Assembly (NCBI RefSeq): GCF_037949795.1
Contig: NZ_CP149932.1
Coordinates: 2,097,001-2,161,000 of the forward strand
DNA from: Thioclava sp. GXIMD2076
GTDB lineage: Bacteria > Pseudomonadota > Alphaproteobacteria > Rhodobacterales > Rhodobacteraceae
Length of the DNA stretch: 64,000 bases
Reading direction: 5' to 3'
Shown in pieces: positions 47,511-55,894 of this stretch (within the stretch, counting starts at the first letter, position 1; each line of letters opens with the position of its first letter). The notes under the pieces are model-generated. The model was not told the DNA's origin, made no database searches, and saw only the letters and a list, made by a program, of their open reading frames with translations. The position numbers were made by a program, and so were the translations under genes.

Positions 47511-49775
47511 GTGAAGACGGTCAATCGACATCGCGGGGCATTGTGGGACCGGTTTGTCCGGTTGCGCAGGCAGAGGCGTGTGCAAAATGCCATGACGCTT
47601 GGGCTGGTTATCCTCGGCCCCATTCTGGCGATTGCGACCTTCGTGGTGCTGGGACCTCTGGCGCAAGGGGGCGATAGCGGCTCGTTGCGGCTGATCCTTC
47701 TTGCTGATTTCATCTATTTCATGGGCTTGGCGGGCCTTATTCTTACGCGACTTGCACAGATGGTGGCCGCAAGGCGCAAGCGGTCGGTTGGATCACGCCT
47801 GACCTTGCGCCTGACCGGTATCTTCGCCTTTGTCGCATTGGTGCCTACGGTTCTTGTGGCGCTGTTTGCCGGTTTGACAGTGAATATCGGGATGGAGGGA
47901 TGGTTCTCCGACCGCGTTCGGGAGGTTGTCGGCACTTCGCTTCAGGCCGCCGAAGCCTATCAGAACGAACATCGACGGGATCTCACCGACGATGCTGACG
48001 CACTGGCGGGGTTCCTCAATATCCGGCGGCAAGCGGCGACCTTCATGTCGGATGGCGAGCTGCGCGAGCTGCTGGTGGCGGGTCAAAGCGGTATCCAGAG
48101 AGGTCTGAAAGAGGCCTATGTGATCGACGGGACAGGCGAGATTATCGCGCGCGGTGACCGTAGTTATCTCTTTGATTTCGAAAAGCCCGCACCGGAGAAG
48201 ATCGTGCAGGCGCAATCCGGTCAGACGGTCCTGATCGAGGACTGGGACAATAATGAATTTCGCGCGCTCAAACAGTTGGACGCCTTTGCTGACAGATATC
48301 TTTATGTCTCTCGTAAGGTGGACGGATCGATCCTGTCGCTTCTGGATGACACACGCACCACAGTGACACTCTATCAGCAGCTGGAGGCGACGCGCGGCAG
48401 AGTGCTGTTCGAATTCGGGCTTGTCTATATGGGATTTGCGCTCATCCTCATTCTGGCCGCGATCTGGTTGGGTCTCTGGTTTGCCGAGCGGCTTTCGCTG
48501 CCCATCGGTCGGATGGCGGTCGCGGCCGAGAAGGTCGGCGCCGGGGATCTTGATGCGCGGGTAATCGAGGCCGAGGGCGATGACGAGATCGCGCTTTTGG
48601 GGCGTAGTTTCAACAAGATGACGGGCCAGCTTAAAGACCAGCGGGTGGCGCTGATGGCCAGTCACTCGGTGACCGAGGAACAGCGGCGCCTGTTCGATTC
48701 CGTTCTTGGCTCGGTAACCTCCGGGGTGATCGGGCTTGATGCTGCGGGCCGGATCGATTTTATCAACCGCTCTGCGGCGAAACTTCTGGATCTGGACAAC
48801 CTTGCCGACCATCAGCGGATGATTGACGAAGCTGTTCCGGAATTCTCTGATCTTTTCAGACGCTTGCATAGTGCCGTTCAGGATGTGGTGCAGGAGGAGG
48901 TTCGGGTATCTCGCTTCGGGAAACTCGAGAGTCTTCTGGTCCGCGTTGCACTTCGTCTACGCGAGGACGGTCTGCGCGAGGGCTATGTGATCGCCTTCGA
49001 GGATGTCACCGAGCTTGTTTCGGCCCAGCGCATGGCCGCATGGGGAGATGTGGCCCGCCGGATCGCCCACGAGATCAAGAATCCGCTGACGCCGATCCAG
49101 CTATCGGCCGAACGGATCAAGCGCAAGTTCCGCAGGCATGTGGGTGAGGACGAGCCCGCGCTGGAGCAGCTGACTGGTGTGATCATCCGTCAGACCAATG
49201 ACTTGCGTCGTATTGTTGACGAGTTTTCCAAATTCGCGCGGATGCCCGAGCCTGATCGCCGTGAGGTCGATTTGGTGGCGCTTCTGCGGGATGCGATCAC
49301 CATTCAGGAAGGCGCGCTGCACGGCGCAGAGCTGAGTGCCGAGCTGCCCGATGGTCCGCTTCTGGTCGAGCTGGATCAGACGATGATCGGGCAAGCGGTG
49401 ACAAACCTGATCAAGAATGCAGGAGAAGCGGTTGAAACGCTTTATGAAAAAGGCGTGGAAGAGGGCTATGCACCAGAGGTTCGCGTGCTCATGAGTGTTC
49501 AGCCGGAATTCATAACCTTGCAGATCATGGATAACGGGGTGGGCTTGCCCGAAGACCGCTCCCGTCTGTTCGAGCCCTATGTAACCACCCGCTCCAAAGG
49601 AACGGGGCTAGGGCTCTCTATTGTAAAGAAAATCATCGAAGAGCATGGCGGCACTTTGATGCTTCGGGATGCGCCGCCATTTCACCCAGGTGCCCATTCG
49701 GGCGCCCTTGCCGAAATCCGCCTGCCTCGTGCCCACGCGGCAGTGCGCGCCATCAAGGATAGTGAGCTGACATGA
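47511..49775 (+). CDS. ntrY: Sensor histidine kinase NtrY
   Basis: A 754-residue membrane kinase. Three N-terminal hydrophobic segments to about residue 125, a periplasmic region, a fourth segment near residues 300-325, HAMP, a PAS domain (G-V-I-G-L-D-A-A-G-R-I-D-F), then H box [12 protein letters not shown] near residue 520, N box and G-T-G-L-G-L-S-I. Related to nitrogen and redox/envelope signalling. GTG start; the next gene ntrX overlaps by 4 bp. Confidence 0.94.
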   Translation: MKTVNRHRGALWDRFVRLRRQRRVQNAMTLGLVILGPILAIATFVVLGPLAQGGDSGSLRLILLADFIYFMGLAGLILTRLAQMVAARRKRSVGSRLTLRLTGIFAFVALVPTVLVALFAGLTVNIGMEGWFSDRVREVVGTSLQAAEAYQNEHRRDLTDDADALAGFLNIRRQAATFMSDGELRELLVAGQSGIQRGLKEAYVIDGTGEIIARGDRSYLFDFEKPAPEKIVQAQSGQTVLIEDWDNNEFRALKQLDAFADRYLYVSRKVDGSILSLLDDTRTTVTLYQQLEATRGRVLFEFGLVYMGFALILILAAIWLGLWFAERLSLPIGRMAVAAEKVGAGDLDARVIEAEGDDEIALLGRSFNKMTGQLKDQRVALMASHSVTEEQRRLFDSVLGSVTSGVIGLDAAGRIDFINRSAAKLLDLDNLADHQRMIDEAVPEFSDLFRRLHSAVQDVVQEEVRVSRFGKLESLLVRVALRLREDGLREGYVIAFEDVTELVSAQRMAAWGDVARRIAHEIKNPLTPIQLSAERIKRKFRRHVGEDEPALEQLTGVIIRQTNDLRRIVDEFSKFARMPEPDRREVDLVALLRDAITIQEGALHGAELSAELPDGPLLVELDQTMIGQAVTNLIKNAGEAVETLYEKGVEEGYAPEVRVLMSVQPEFITLQIMDNGVGLPEDRSRLFEPYVTTRSKGTGLGLSIVKKIIEEHGGTLMLRDAPPFHPGAHSGALAEIRLPRAHAAVRAIKDSELT

Positions 49776-51175
49776 GCGATATTCTGATTGTCGACGACGA
49801 AAAGGATATTCGGGAACTAATTTCCGAAATTCTTCAGGACGAAGGCTTTTCGACCCGGATGGCGTCGAATTCCGATGAATGTATGGAGGCCGTCAATGCC
49901 GAGCCTCCGGCCCTCATGATCCTCGATATCTGGCTGAAGGATAGCCGGATGGACGGGATCGATATTCTGAAGACGACGAAGCGGGACAATCCCGATATTC
50001 CGATCATTATCATTTCGGGGCATGGCAATGTCGAGATCGCTGTGGCCGCGATCAAGCAGGGTGCTTATGATTTCATCGAAAAACCTTTCAATATCGACCA
50101 GTTGTTGGTAGTTGTTTCACGCGCGATGGAAACATCGAGGCTGCGCCGCGAGAATTCCACGCTCAAGCGCCGCGACATGCAGACGGGCGAGATGCTGGGC
50201 GAGAGTGCCGCTTTCAAGAAGCTCCGAGATCAGCTTGATAAGGTTACAAAATCCAATGGTCGCGTGATGCTGACCGGGGAGCCGGGGTCTGGCAAGGAGA
50301 CGGCTGCGCGCTATATCCATCAACTCTCCACCCGTGCGACCGCTCCTTTTATCACCGTCAACTCGGCCTCCATCGAGCCTGACCGTATGGAAGAGGTTTT
50401 GTTTGGCCGCGAGACGCCCGAGCGCGGGATCGAGAAAGGCCTGCTTGAACAGGCGCATGGCGGCGTTGTCTATTTCGACGAAGTCGCGGAAATGCCGCTT
50501 GGCACGCAGTCGAAAATCCTGCGTGTCCTCACCGAGCAGCAGTTCCTGCGCGTTGGCGGGGCCGATAAGGTGCGGGTAGATCTGCGCGTGATCAGCTCCA
50601 CCACACGCGATCTCACCGTAGAGATCGCCTCGGGCCGCTTCCGTCAGGAGCTCTATGACCGGCTGAATGTCGTGCCGATCGCGGTTCCCGGCCTCGCTGA
50701 CCGGCGTGAGGATCTGGCGCTTCTGGCCGAGTATTTCCTCGTGCAGTTCAACGAGACGCAGGGGCTGCCGCTGCGCAAATTGTCGGGCGATGCGCTGGCG
50801 ATGATGCAGACGATGGAATGGCCGGGTAATATCCGCCAGCTGCGCAATGTGATCGAACGACTGCTGATCCTCGGCGATGGCACGGGCGAGATCGAGGCGC
50901 GCGAGCTGCAGGGTGACCAGCCTGTGGAGACGGAATCGAGCCGCATCGTGCTGTCGGGCCAGCTGGCGACATTGCCGTTGCGCGAGGCGCGCGAACTGTT
51001 CGAGCGCGAGTATCTTCTGACCCAGATCAACCGGTTTGGCGGCAATATTTCCCGCACGGCGAATTTTGTAGGCATGGAGCGTTCAGCGTTGCACCGTAAA
51101 CTGAAATCGCTCGGCGTCGTGACCGGCGTCAAGTCCGGTGGCCGGATGGCGCGGATCGAGGAAGATGCGGAATAG
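49772..51175 (+). CDS. ntrX: Response regulator NtrX, GAFTGA-less
   Basis: A 467-residue regulator. Receiver Asp52 (L-D-I-W); AAA+ domain with Walker A G-E-P-G-S-G-K-E near 169-176 and Walker B V-V-Y-F-D-E near 231-236; C-terminal Fis-type HTH (N-I-S-R-T-A-N-F-V-G-M-E-R-S-A-L-H-R-K-L). Residues 211-222 (F-G-R-E-T-P-E-R-G-I-E-K) occupy the position of GAFTGA, so it should not work through sigma-54. Also lacks the usual Ser/Thr at the end of Walker A (Glu instead). Confidence 0.93.
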   Translation: MSDILIVDDEKDIRELISEILQDEGFSTRMASNSDECMEAVNAEPPALMILDIWLKDSRMDGIDILKTTKRDNPDIPIIIISGHGNVEIAVAAIKQGAYDFIEKPFNIDQLLVVVSRAMETSRLRRENSTLKRRDMQTGEMLGESAAFKKLRDQLDKVTKSNGRVMLTGEPGSGKETAARYIHQLSTRATAPFITVNSASIEPDRMEEVLFGRETPERGIEKGLLEQAHGGVVYFDEVAEMPLGTQSKILRVLTEQQFLRVGGADKVRVDLRVISSTTRDLTVEIASGRFRQELYDRLNVVPIAVPGLADRREDLALLAEYFLVQFNETQGLPLRKLSGDALAMMQTMEWPGNIRQLRNVIERLLILGDGTGEIEARELQGDQPVETESSRIVLSGQLATLPLREARELFEREYLLTQINRFGGNISRTANFVGMERSALHRKLKSLGVVTGVKSGGRMARIEEDAE

Positions 51176-51251
51176 GGCGCGATAGGTCGGGGTGATTGAC
51201 CCTTGCCGCGCTGCCGCATAAAACCGAGACCAACGAGTTGCGGAGGGTCGC

Positions 51252-52631
51252 ATGAGGGTGATTATTTGTGGGGCCGGTCAGGTCGGTTGGCAGATCGCGC
51301 GGCATCTGTCGGGCGAGCGCAATGACGTGACGGTGGTGGATAGCAATCCCGAACTGGTGCGGCGGGCCTCCGATATGCTGGATGTGCAGGGCACCGTAGG
51401 GTTTGCCTCGCATCCTGACGTTCTCGAGGCGGCTGGTGCGCGCGATTGCGACCTGATTATTGCCGCAACCCATTCGGATGAGGTCAATATGGTGACCTGT
51501 CAGGTGGCGCAATCGGTCTTCGGGATCACGCGCAAGATTGCCCGCCTGCGGTCGCAGAGCTATCTCAACCCTGAATATCGCGATATCTACCGCCGTGACC
51601 AGTTGCCGATCGATGTGATCATCAGCCCCGAGCGCGAGGTTGCCGAGGCGGCATTGCGCAGGCTTCTGGCACCGGCGACCTTTGATACCGAAAGTTTCAT
51701 GGAAGACGAGCTGCGGCTGATGGGGATCGTACTGCATGACGATTGCCCTGTTCTTTCGACGCCGCTGCGTCAGCTTACCGATCTTTTCTCGACGTTGCGC
51801 GCCATCGTTGTGGGGGTGCGCCGCGAAGGTCGGCTTTTTGCGCCGGAACCGAATGACCAGCTGTTTTCCGGCGATCAGATCTATATCTGTTCGCATCGCG
51901 ACGATGTTTCGCGCACGCTCGAGATATTCGGCAAGAACGTCCATAAACAGGAGCGTATCCTGATCATTGGCGGTGGGAATGTCGGTCTGGCAGTGGCCAA
52001 GAAGCTGGAGGCGCGAAGCGACCGGACACGCGCCAAGATTATCGAGATGTCGCGCGAGCGTGCCGAGAAAGCCGCGGATTCGCTCGAGCGCACTATTGTT
52101 CTGCATGGTGATGGCATGTCACAGGAGCTGCTCGAGGAGGCCAATGTTGCCTCGACAGATGCAGTTCTTGCCGTAACCGATGATGATAAAACCAATCTTC
52201 TGGTCGCGGTGCGTGCCAAGCAGGCCGGGTGCAAGATGGCGATCACGCTGGTCAATGACCCGACACTGATCCCGATGATGGAGCCGCTGGGGATTGATGC
52301 GCAGATCAACCCGCGCGCCACTACCGTATCGTCCATCCTGCGCCACATCCGTCATGGCCGCGTCCGCCAGATCTATTCGATCGGGGATGCCGAGGCGGAA
52401 GTGATCGAAGCACAGGTTTTGGGCACGTCACCTTTGTCGGGGAAGCTGCTGAGAGATATCGATTTTCCCGAAGGCGTGCTGATGGGGGGGCTGAAGAAGG
52501 GCGAAAAGGTCGTGGTTCGCCCGCGTGCCGATACGCGGATTGAGGAAGGCGATGTGATCGTACTCTTCGCGTTGGCCGATGATGTGGCCGAAGTGGAGCG
52601 CCTGTTGCAGGTCTCCATCGATTACTTCTGA
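51252..52631 (+). CDS. trkA: Trk potassium uptake regulator TrkA
   Basis: A peripheral protein of 459 residues with two RCK units. Nucleotide-binding loops: I-I-C-G-A-G-Q-V-G-W-Q-I-A near residue 4 and I-I-G-G-G-N-V-G-L-A-V-A near residue 237. Each is followed by a TrkA-C domain. Binds NAD(H) and gates TrkH. GGAGGG precedes the ATG. trkH follows after 10 bases. Confidence 0.96.
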   Translation: MRVIICGAGQVGWQIARHLSGERNDVTVVDSNPELVRRASDMLDVQGTVGFASHPDVLEAAGARDCDLIIAATHSDEVNMVTCQVAQSVFGITRKIARLRSQSYLNPEYRDIYRRDQLPIDVIISPEREVAEAALRRLLAPATFDTESFMEDELRLMGIVLHDDCPVLSTPLRQLTDLFSTLRAIVVGVRREGRLFAPEPNDQLFSGDQIYICSHRDDVSRTLEIFGKNVHKQERILIIGGGNVGLAVAKKLEARSDRTRAKIIEMSRERAEKAADSLERTIVLHGDGMSQELLEEANVASTDAVLAVTDDDKTNLLVAVRAKQAGCKMAITLVNDPTLIPMMEPLGIDAQINPRATTVSSILRHIRHGRVRQIYSIGDAEAEVIEAQVLGTSPLSGKLLRDIDFPEGVLMGGLKKGEKVVVRPRADTRIEEGDVIVLFALADDVAEVERLLQVSIDYF

Positions 52632-52641
52632 GGACCCGCCA

Positions 52642-54165
52642 ATGCGGTCCAATCTGCGTAATCTGCCGCTTTTCGTCATTCTGGTCGCTGTGTCCGGCCT
52701 GATGATGTATGTGCCGGCAATGCACGCGCTGACGCTCCACCAGCACGAAGTCGCGCGGCCGTTCTTCTATACCGGAACGCTCCTTCTTTTTGTTTTCATG
52801 CTGTTGTCTCTGGCAACAGTGGCAAACCGACGGGGTCCTCGCGAGCGGTCATCGCTTCTGACCATGGTTGGCGCGTTTACCGTAATGCCGCTTATTCTCG
52901 CGATCCCCTTTCATGAGGTGATGCGGGATACATCGCTCTTCAACGCGTGGTGGGAGATGGTCTCGGCCTTTACGACGACGGGCGGCACGCTCTACAGTCC
53001 GGCGAGGCTCCCTCCGTCGCTACATCTGTGGCGCGCGATGGTCGGCTGGTCGGGTGGTTATTTCATGCTGGTGATGACCATCGCCGTGCTCGCTCCCTTG
53101 CGTGTGGGCGGCTTCGAGATCTTCTTTGCTGGCGGTCCTGGTGGCGAGGTGAAGGATGTAAACCTTCGCGGCAGCCAGCGCGGCGTTGTCTCGCGCGATA
53201 GGCTAGTGGATTTCGCACTGCAGCTGCTTCCTGTTTATGCCGGACTTACCGGTGCGTTATGGGTTCTTCTTCGTATCTCGGGTGAAGATAATCTGATTGC
53301 GCTCTGTGCCGCCATGTCTACGTTGGCGACCTCCGGTATCCTCCCGACCAGTTCTTTGGCATCCGGGCAGAATTCGGTGCTGACCGAGGTGATCATCTTC
53401 GTCTTCTTCCTTCCCGCATTGTCGCGCCGGTTCTGGCCCGGGGATGGAGAAATGCGTGCAACCAAACAGTTGCGCGACGATCCCGAACTTCGACTTGCGG
53501 CGATGATCGTTTTTCTGACCGTCGTGGTGCTGTTTTTCCGCCACTGGATGGCCGCGCTGGATACGGATAACCATCCGGGACTTCTGGTCGTGCTCCGGAC
53601 GATTTGGGGGGGGCTGTTTACCACGCTTTCCTTCCTGACCACGACCGGATTTGAATCGAGCGGTTGGGAAGATGCCCGCGCCTGGGCAGGACTTGGCACC
53701 CCCGGGCTCATTTTGTCGGGGCTGGCCATCATTGGCGGTGGCATCGCGACAACTGCGGGCGGAGTGCGTCTGCTGCGGGTCTATGCCCTGATCCGCCATG
53801 GCGAGCGGGAACTGGATCTACTGCTTTATCCGAGCTCGGTCGGCGGCGGCGGGCAGGCGGCGCGCAGATTGCGCCGCAAGGGCGCGTTCGTGGCCTGGAT
53901 CTTCTTCATGCTCTTCGCGATCTCGATTGCCGTGGTCATGGTCGCGATCTCCTATACCGGCCTCGATTTCGATCCGGCCATGATCTTTACGATCGCGGCT
54001 TTGTCCAATACCGGCCCGCTGACCGCAGTCGCGGGGGATTTTCCGCTGGCTTGGGGGGATTTGAGCACAGCCGCGAAAGCTATTCTTGCAGGGGCTATGG
54101 TGTTGGGAAGGCTTGAAACTTTGGCGATTATCGCGCTGTTCAATCCAGAGCTGTGGCGAAAATGA
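52642..54165 (+). CDS. trkH: Potassium transporter membrane subunit TrkH
   Basis: A K+ translocating protein of 507 residues with about ten membrane segments and four pore-loop half-repeats; selectivity-filter segments include T-T-T-G-G-T near residue 115, T-S-G-I, T-T-G-F-E-S near residue 340 and L-S-N-T-G-P-L near residue 455. The ATG at 52642 has GAGGA upstream; a longer frame from 52579 is ruled out by overlap with trkA. Confidence 0.95.
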   Translation: MRSNLRNLPLFVILVAVSGLMMYVPAMHALTLHQHEVARPFFYTGTLLLFVFMLLSLATVANRRGPRERSSLLTMVGAFTVMPLILAIPFHEVMRDTSLFNAWWEMVSAFTTTGGTLYSPARLPPSLHLWRAMVGWSGGYFMLVMTIAVLAPLRVGGFEIFFAGGPGGEVKDVNLRGSQRGVVSRDRLVDFALQLLPVYAGLTGALWVLLRISGEDNLIALCAAMSTLATSGILPTSSLASGQNSVLTEVIIFVFFLPALSRRFWPGDGEMRATKQLRDDPELRLAAMIVFLTVVVLFFRHWMAALDTDNHPGLLVVLRTIWGGLFTTLSFLTTTGFESSGWEDARAWAGLGTPGLILSGLAIIGGGIATTAGGVRLLRVYALIRHGERELDLLLYPSSVGGGGQAARRLRRKGAFVAWIFFMLFAISIAVVMVAISYTGLDFDPAMIFTIAALSNTGPLTAVAGDFPLAWGDLSTAAKAILAGAMVLGRLETLAIIALFNPELWRK

Positions 54166-54303
54166 GTGCTTTATGGGCACGTTTTTCAACCGATGCAGCG
54201 TCGATGCCGATTTGGGGTGGAAACTCGCGTTAACTTGAGCATACTCGGGCCAGAGTGGGACGAGCCAACGTCCCCGAAATGCTAAAAGAAAAGGCAAAAT
54301 AAA

Positions 54304-54537
54304 ATGGCTGCCGATAAACAAAACCTGCAGGACGCGTTTCTGAACCATGTCCGGAAGACCAAAATCCCGGTCACGATCTTCTTGATCAATGGTGTGAAAC
54401 TGCAGGGGGTTATCACTTGGTTCGATAACTTCTGCGTCCTTCTGCGCCGCGACGGCCAATCCCAGCTTGTCTACAAGCATGCGATCTCGACGATCATGCC
54501 GGGGCAGCCGATTTCCTTGTATGAAGGCGACGACTGA
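54304..54537 (+). CDS. hfq: RNA chaperone Hfq
   Basis: A 77-residue Sm-like RNA-binding protein. Q-D-A-F-L-N near residue 8, [11 protein letters not shown] in Sm1 and Y-K-H-A-I-S-T-I-M in Sm2 are all conserved. Has no long C-terminal tail, as usual in alphaproteobacteria. hflX starts inside its 3' end. Confidence 0.97.
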   Translation: MAADKQNLQDAFLNHVRKTKIPVTIFLINGVKLQGVITWFDNFCVLLRRDGQSQLVYKHAISTIMPGQPISLYEGDD

Positions 54538-55828
54538 GTCCGATTTGAGCGATACTATTTCCCAAGATAAGGTCCTGACGCGGGCCTATGTGCTGCATCC
54601 TGACCTCAAAACCGGGGACGGGATGCGTTTGCCTGAGCACGGGCTCGCAGAGGCGGTGGCTCTGGCCGCCGCTTTGCCCGATCTCGATGTGGTCGGTTCC
54701 GAAATCGTCCGCTTGCCCAAGCCGCATGCCGGACATCTTTTTGGCACTGGCAAGATGGATGAGCTCGGGCAGAAGCTCCACGATCTGGAGATCGATCTCG
54801 TGCTGGTAGATGGGCCAGTGACGCCGGTCCAGCAGCGCAATCTCGAAAAGGAATGGAAGGTTAAACTTCTTGACCGAACCGGTTTGATTCTCGAGATTTT
54901 TGCCGATCGCGCCCGCACCCGTGAGGGTGTGTTGCAGGTTGAACTCGCAGCGCTCAGCTATCAGCGGACGCGGCTTGTGCGGGCATGGACCCACCTCGAG
55001 CGTCAGCGTGGCGGGCTCGGGTTCGTCGGTGGTCCCGGCGAGACACAGATCGAAGCTGACCGTCGAGCGATTGACGAGCAGATGGTGCGTATCCGCCGGC
55101 AGTTGGCCAAGGTTGTCAAAACCCGCGAGCTTCATCGGGCCTCACGCCGCAAGGTGCCATTTCCGATCATCGCGCTCGTGGGCTATACAAACGCCGGAAA
55201 GTCGACCCTTTTCAACAAGGTAACGGGTGCGGATGTGCTGGCAAAAGATATGCTCTTTGCCACGCTCGATCCCACGATGCGCGGGGTGACGCTGCCCTCG
55301 GGGCGCAAGGTCATCCTGTCGGATACGGTGGGATTTATTTCCGAGTTGCCCCACCAGTTGGTCGCCGCTTTCCGTGCGACGCTGGAAGAAGTGCTCGAAG
55401 CAGATCTGATCTTGCATGTGCGTGACATCTCGCATCCGCAGAGCGACGCGCAAGCCGCGGATGTGGAAGACATTCTCGAGAAGCTCAAAGTCGACGAGGA
55501 TGTGCCGTTCATCGAGGTCTGGAACAAACTCGATCTTCTGAGCGAGGAGACCCATGCCGCAACGGCGCTGCAGGCCGAGCGCCGTGAGGATGTCTGCGCG
55601 ATTTCGGCGCTGACAGGCGAAGGGTTTGAGGCACTTCTTCTGTTAATCGAGAAACTGCTCGGCGAGGAGCGGATAAGCGAGGAAATCGTTCTCCCATTCG
55701 CGGAAGGCCGCCGTCATGCGTGGCTGCATGCGGAAAATGTTGTCCGCGAAGAGGCCCAGACCAAGGAAGGCTGGGTGCTGCAGGTCGAATGGACAGGCTC
55801 GCAGAAGGGCCGTTACAACGCCCTGTAG
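54521..55828 (+). CDS. hflX: Ribosome-associated GTPase HflX
   Basis: A GTPase of about 435 residues that rescues stalled ribosomes. N-terminal domain with G-H-L-F-G-T-G-K near residue 70 and [12 protein letters not shown] near residue 130, then the G domain: [11 protein letters not shown] near residue 220, D-T-V-G-F near residue 270 and N-K-L-D. The start is uncertain: ATG at 54521 overlaps hfq by 17 bp without an obvious ribosome-binding site, and TTG at 54545 is possible. Confidence 0.93.
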   Translation: MKATTESDLSDTISQDKVLTRAYVLHPDLKTGDGMRLPEHGLAEAVALAAALPDLDVVGSEIVRLPKPHAGHLFGTGKMDELGQKLHDLEIDLVLVDGPVTPVQQRNLEKEWKVKLLDRTGLILEIFADRARTREGVLQVELAALSYQRTRLVRAWTHLERQRGGLGFVGGPGETQIEADRRAIDEQMVRIRRQLAKVVKTRELHRASRRKVPFPIIALVGYTNAGKSTLFNKVTGADVLAKDMLFATLDPTMRGVTLPSGRKVILSDTVGFISELPHQLVAAFRATLEEVLEADLILHVRDISHPQSDAQAADVEDILEKLKVDEDVPFIEVWNKLDLLSEETHAATALQAERREDVCAISALTGEGFEALLLLIEKLLGEERISEEIVLPFAEGRRHAWLHAENVVREEAQTKEGWVLQVEWTGSQKGRYNAL

Positions 55829-55850
55829 CGCACAGTTATACAAGAACATC

Positions 55851-55886
55851 AAAAAGGCGCGGCAAGCATTTTGCCGCGCCTTTTTT
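55851..55886. terminator. Bidirectional Rho-independent terminator
   Basis: A perfect 15-bp stem (55851-55865 with 55871-55885), 5-base loop, with A and T runs at the ends, between hflX and the converging acylase gene. Confidence 0.95.
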
Positions 55887-55894
55887 ATCCAATG

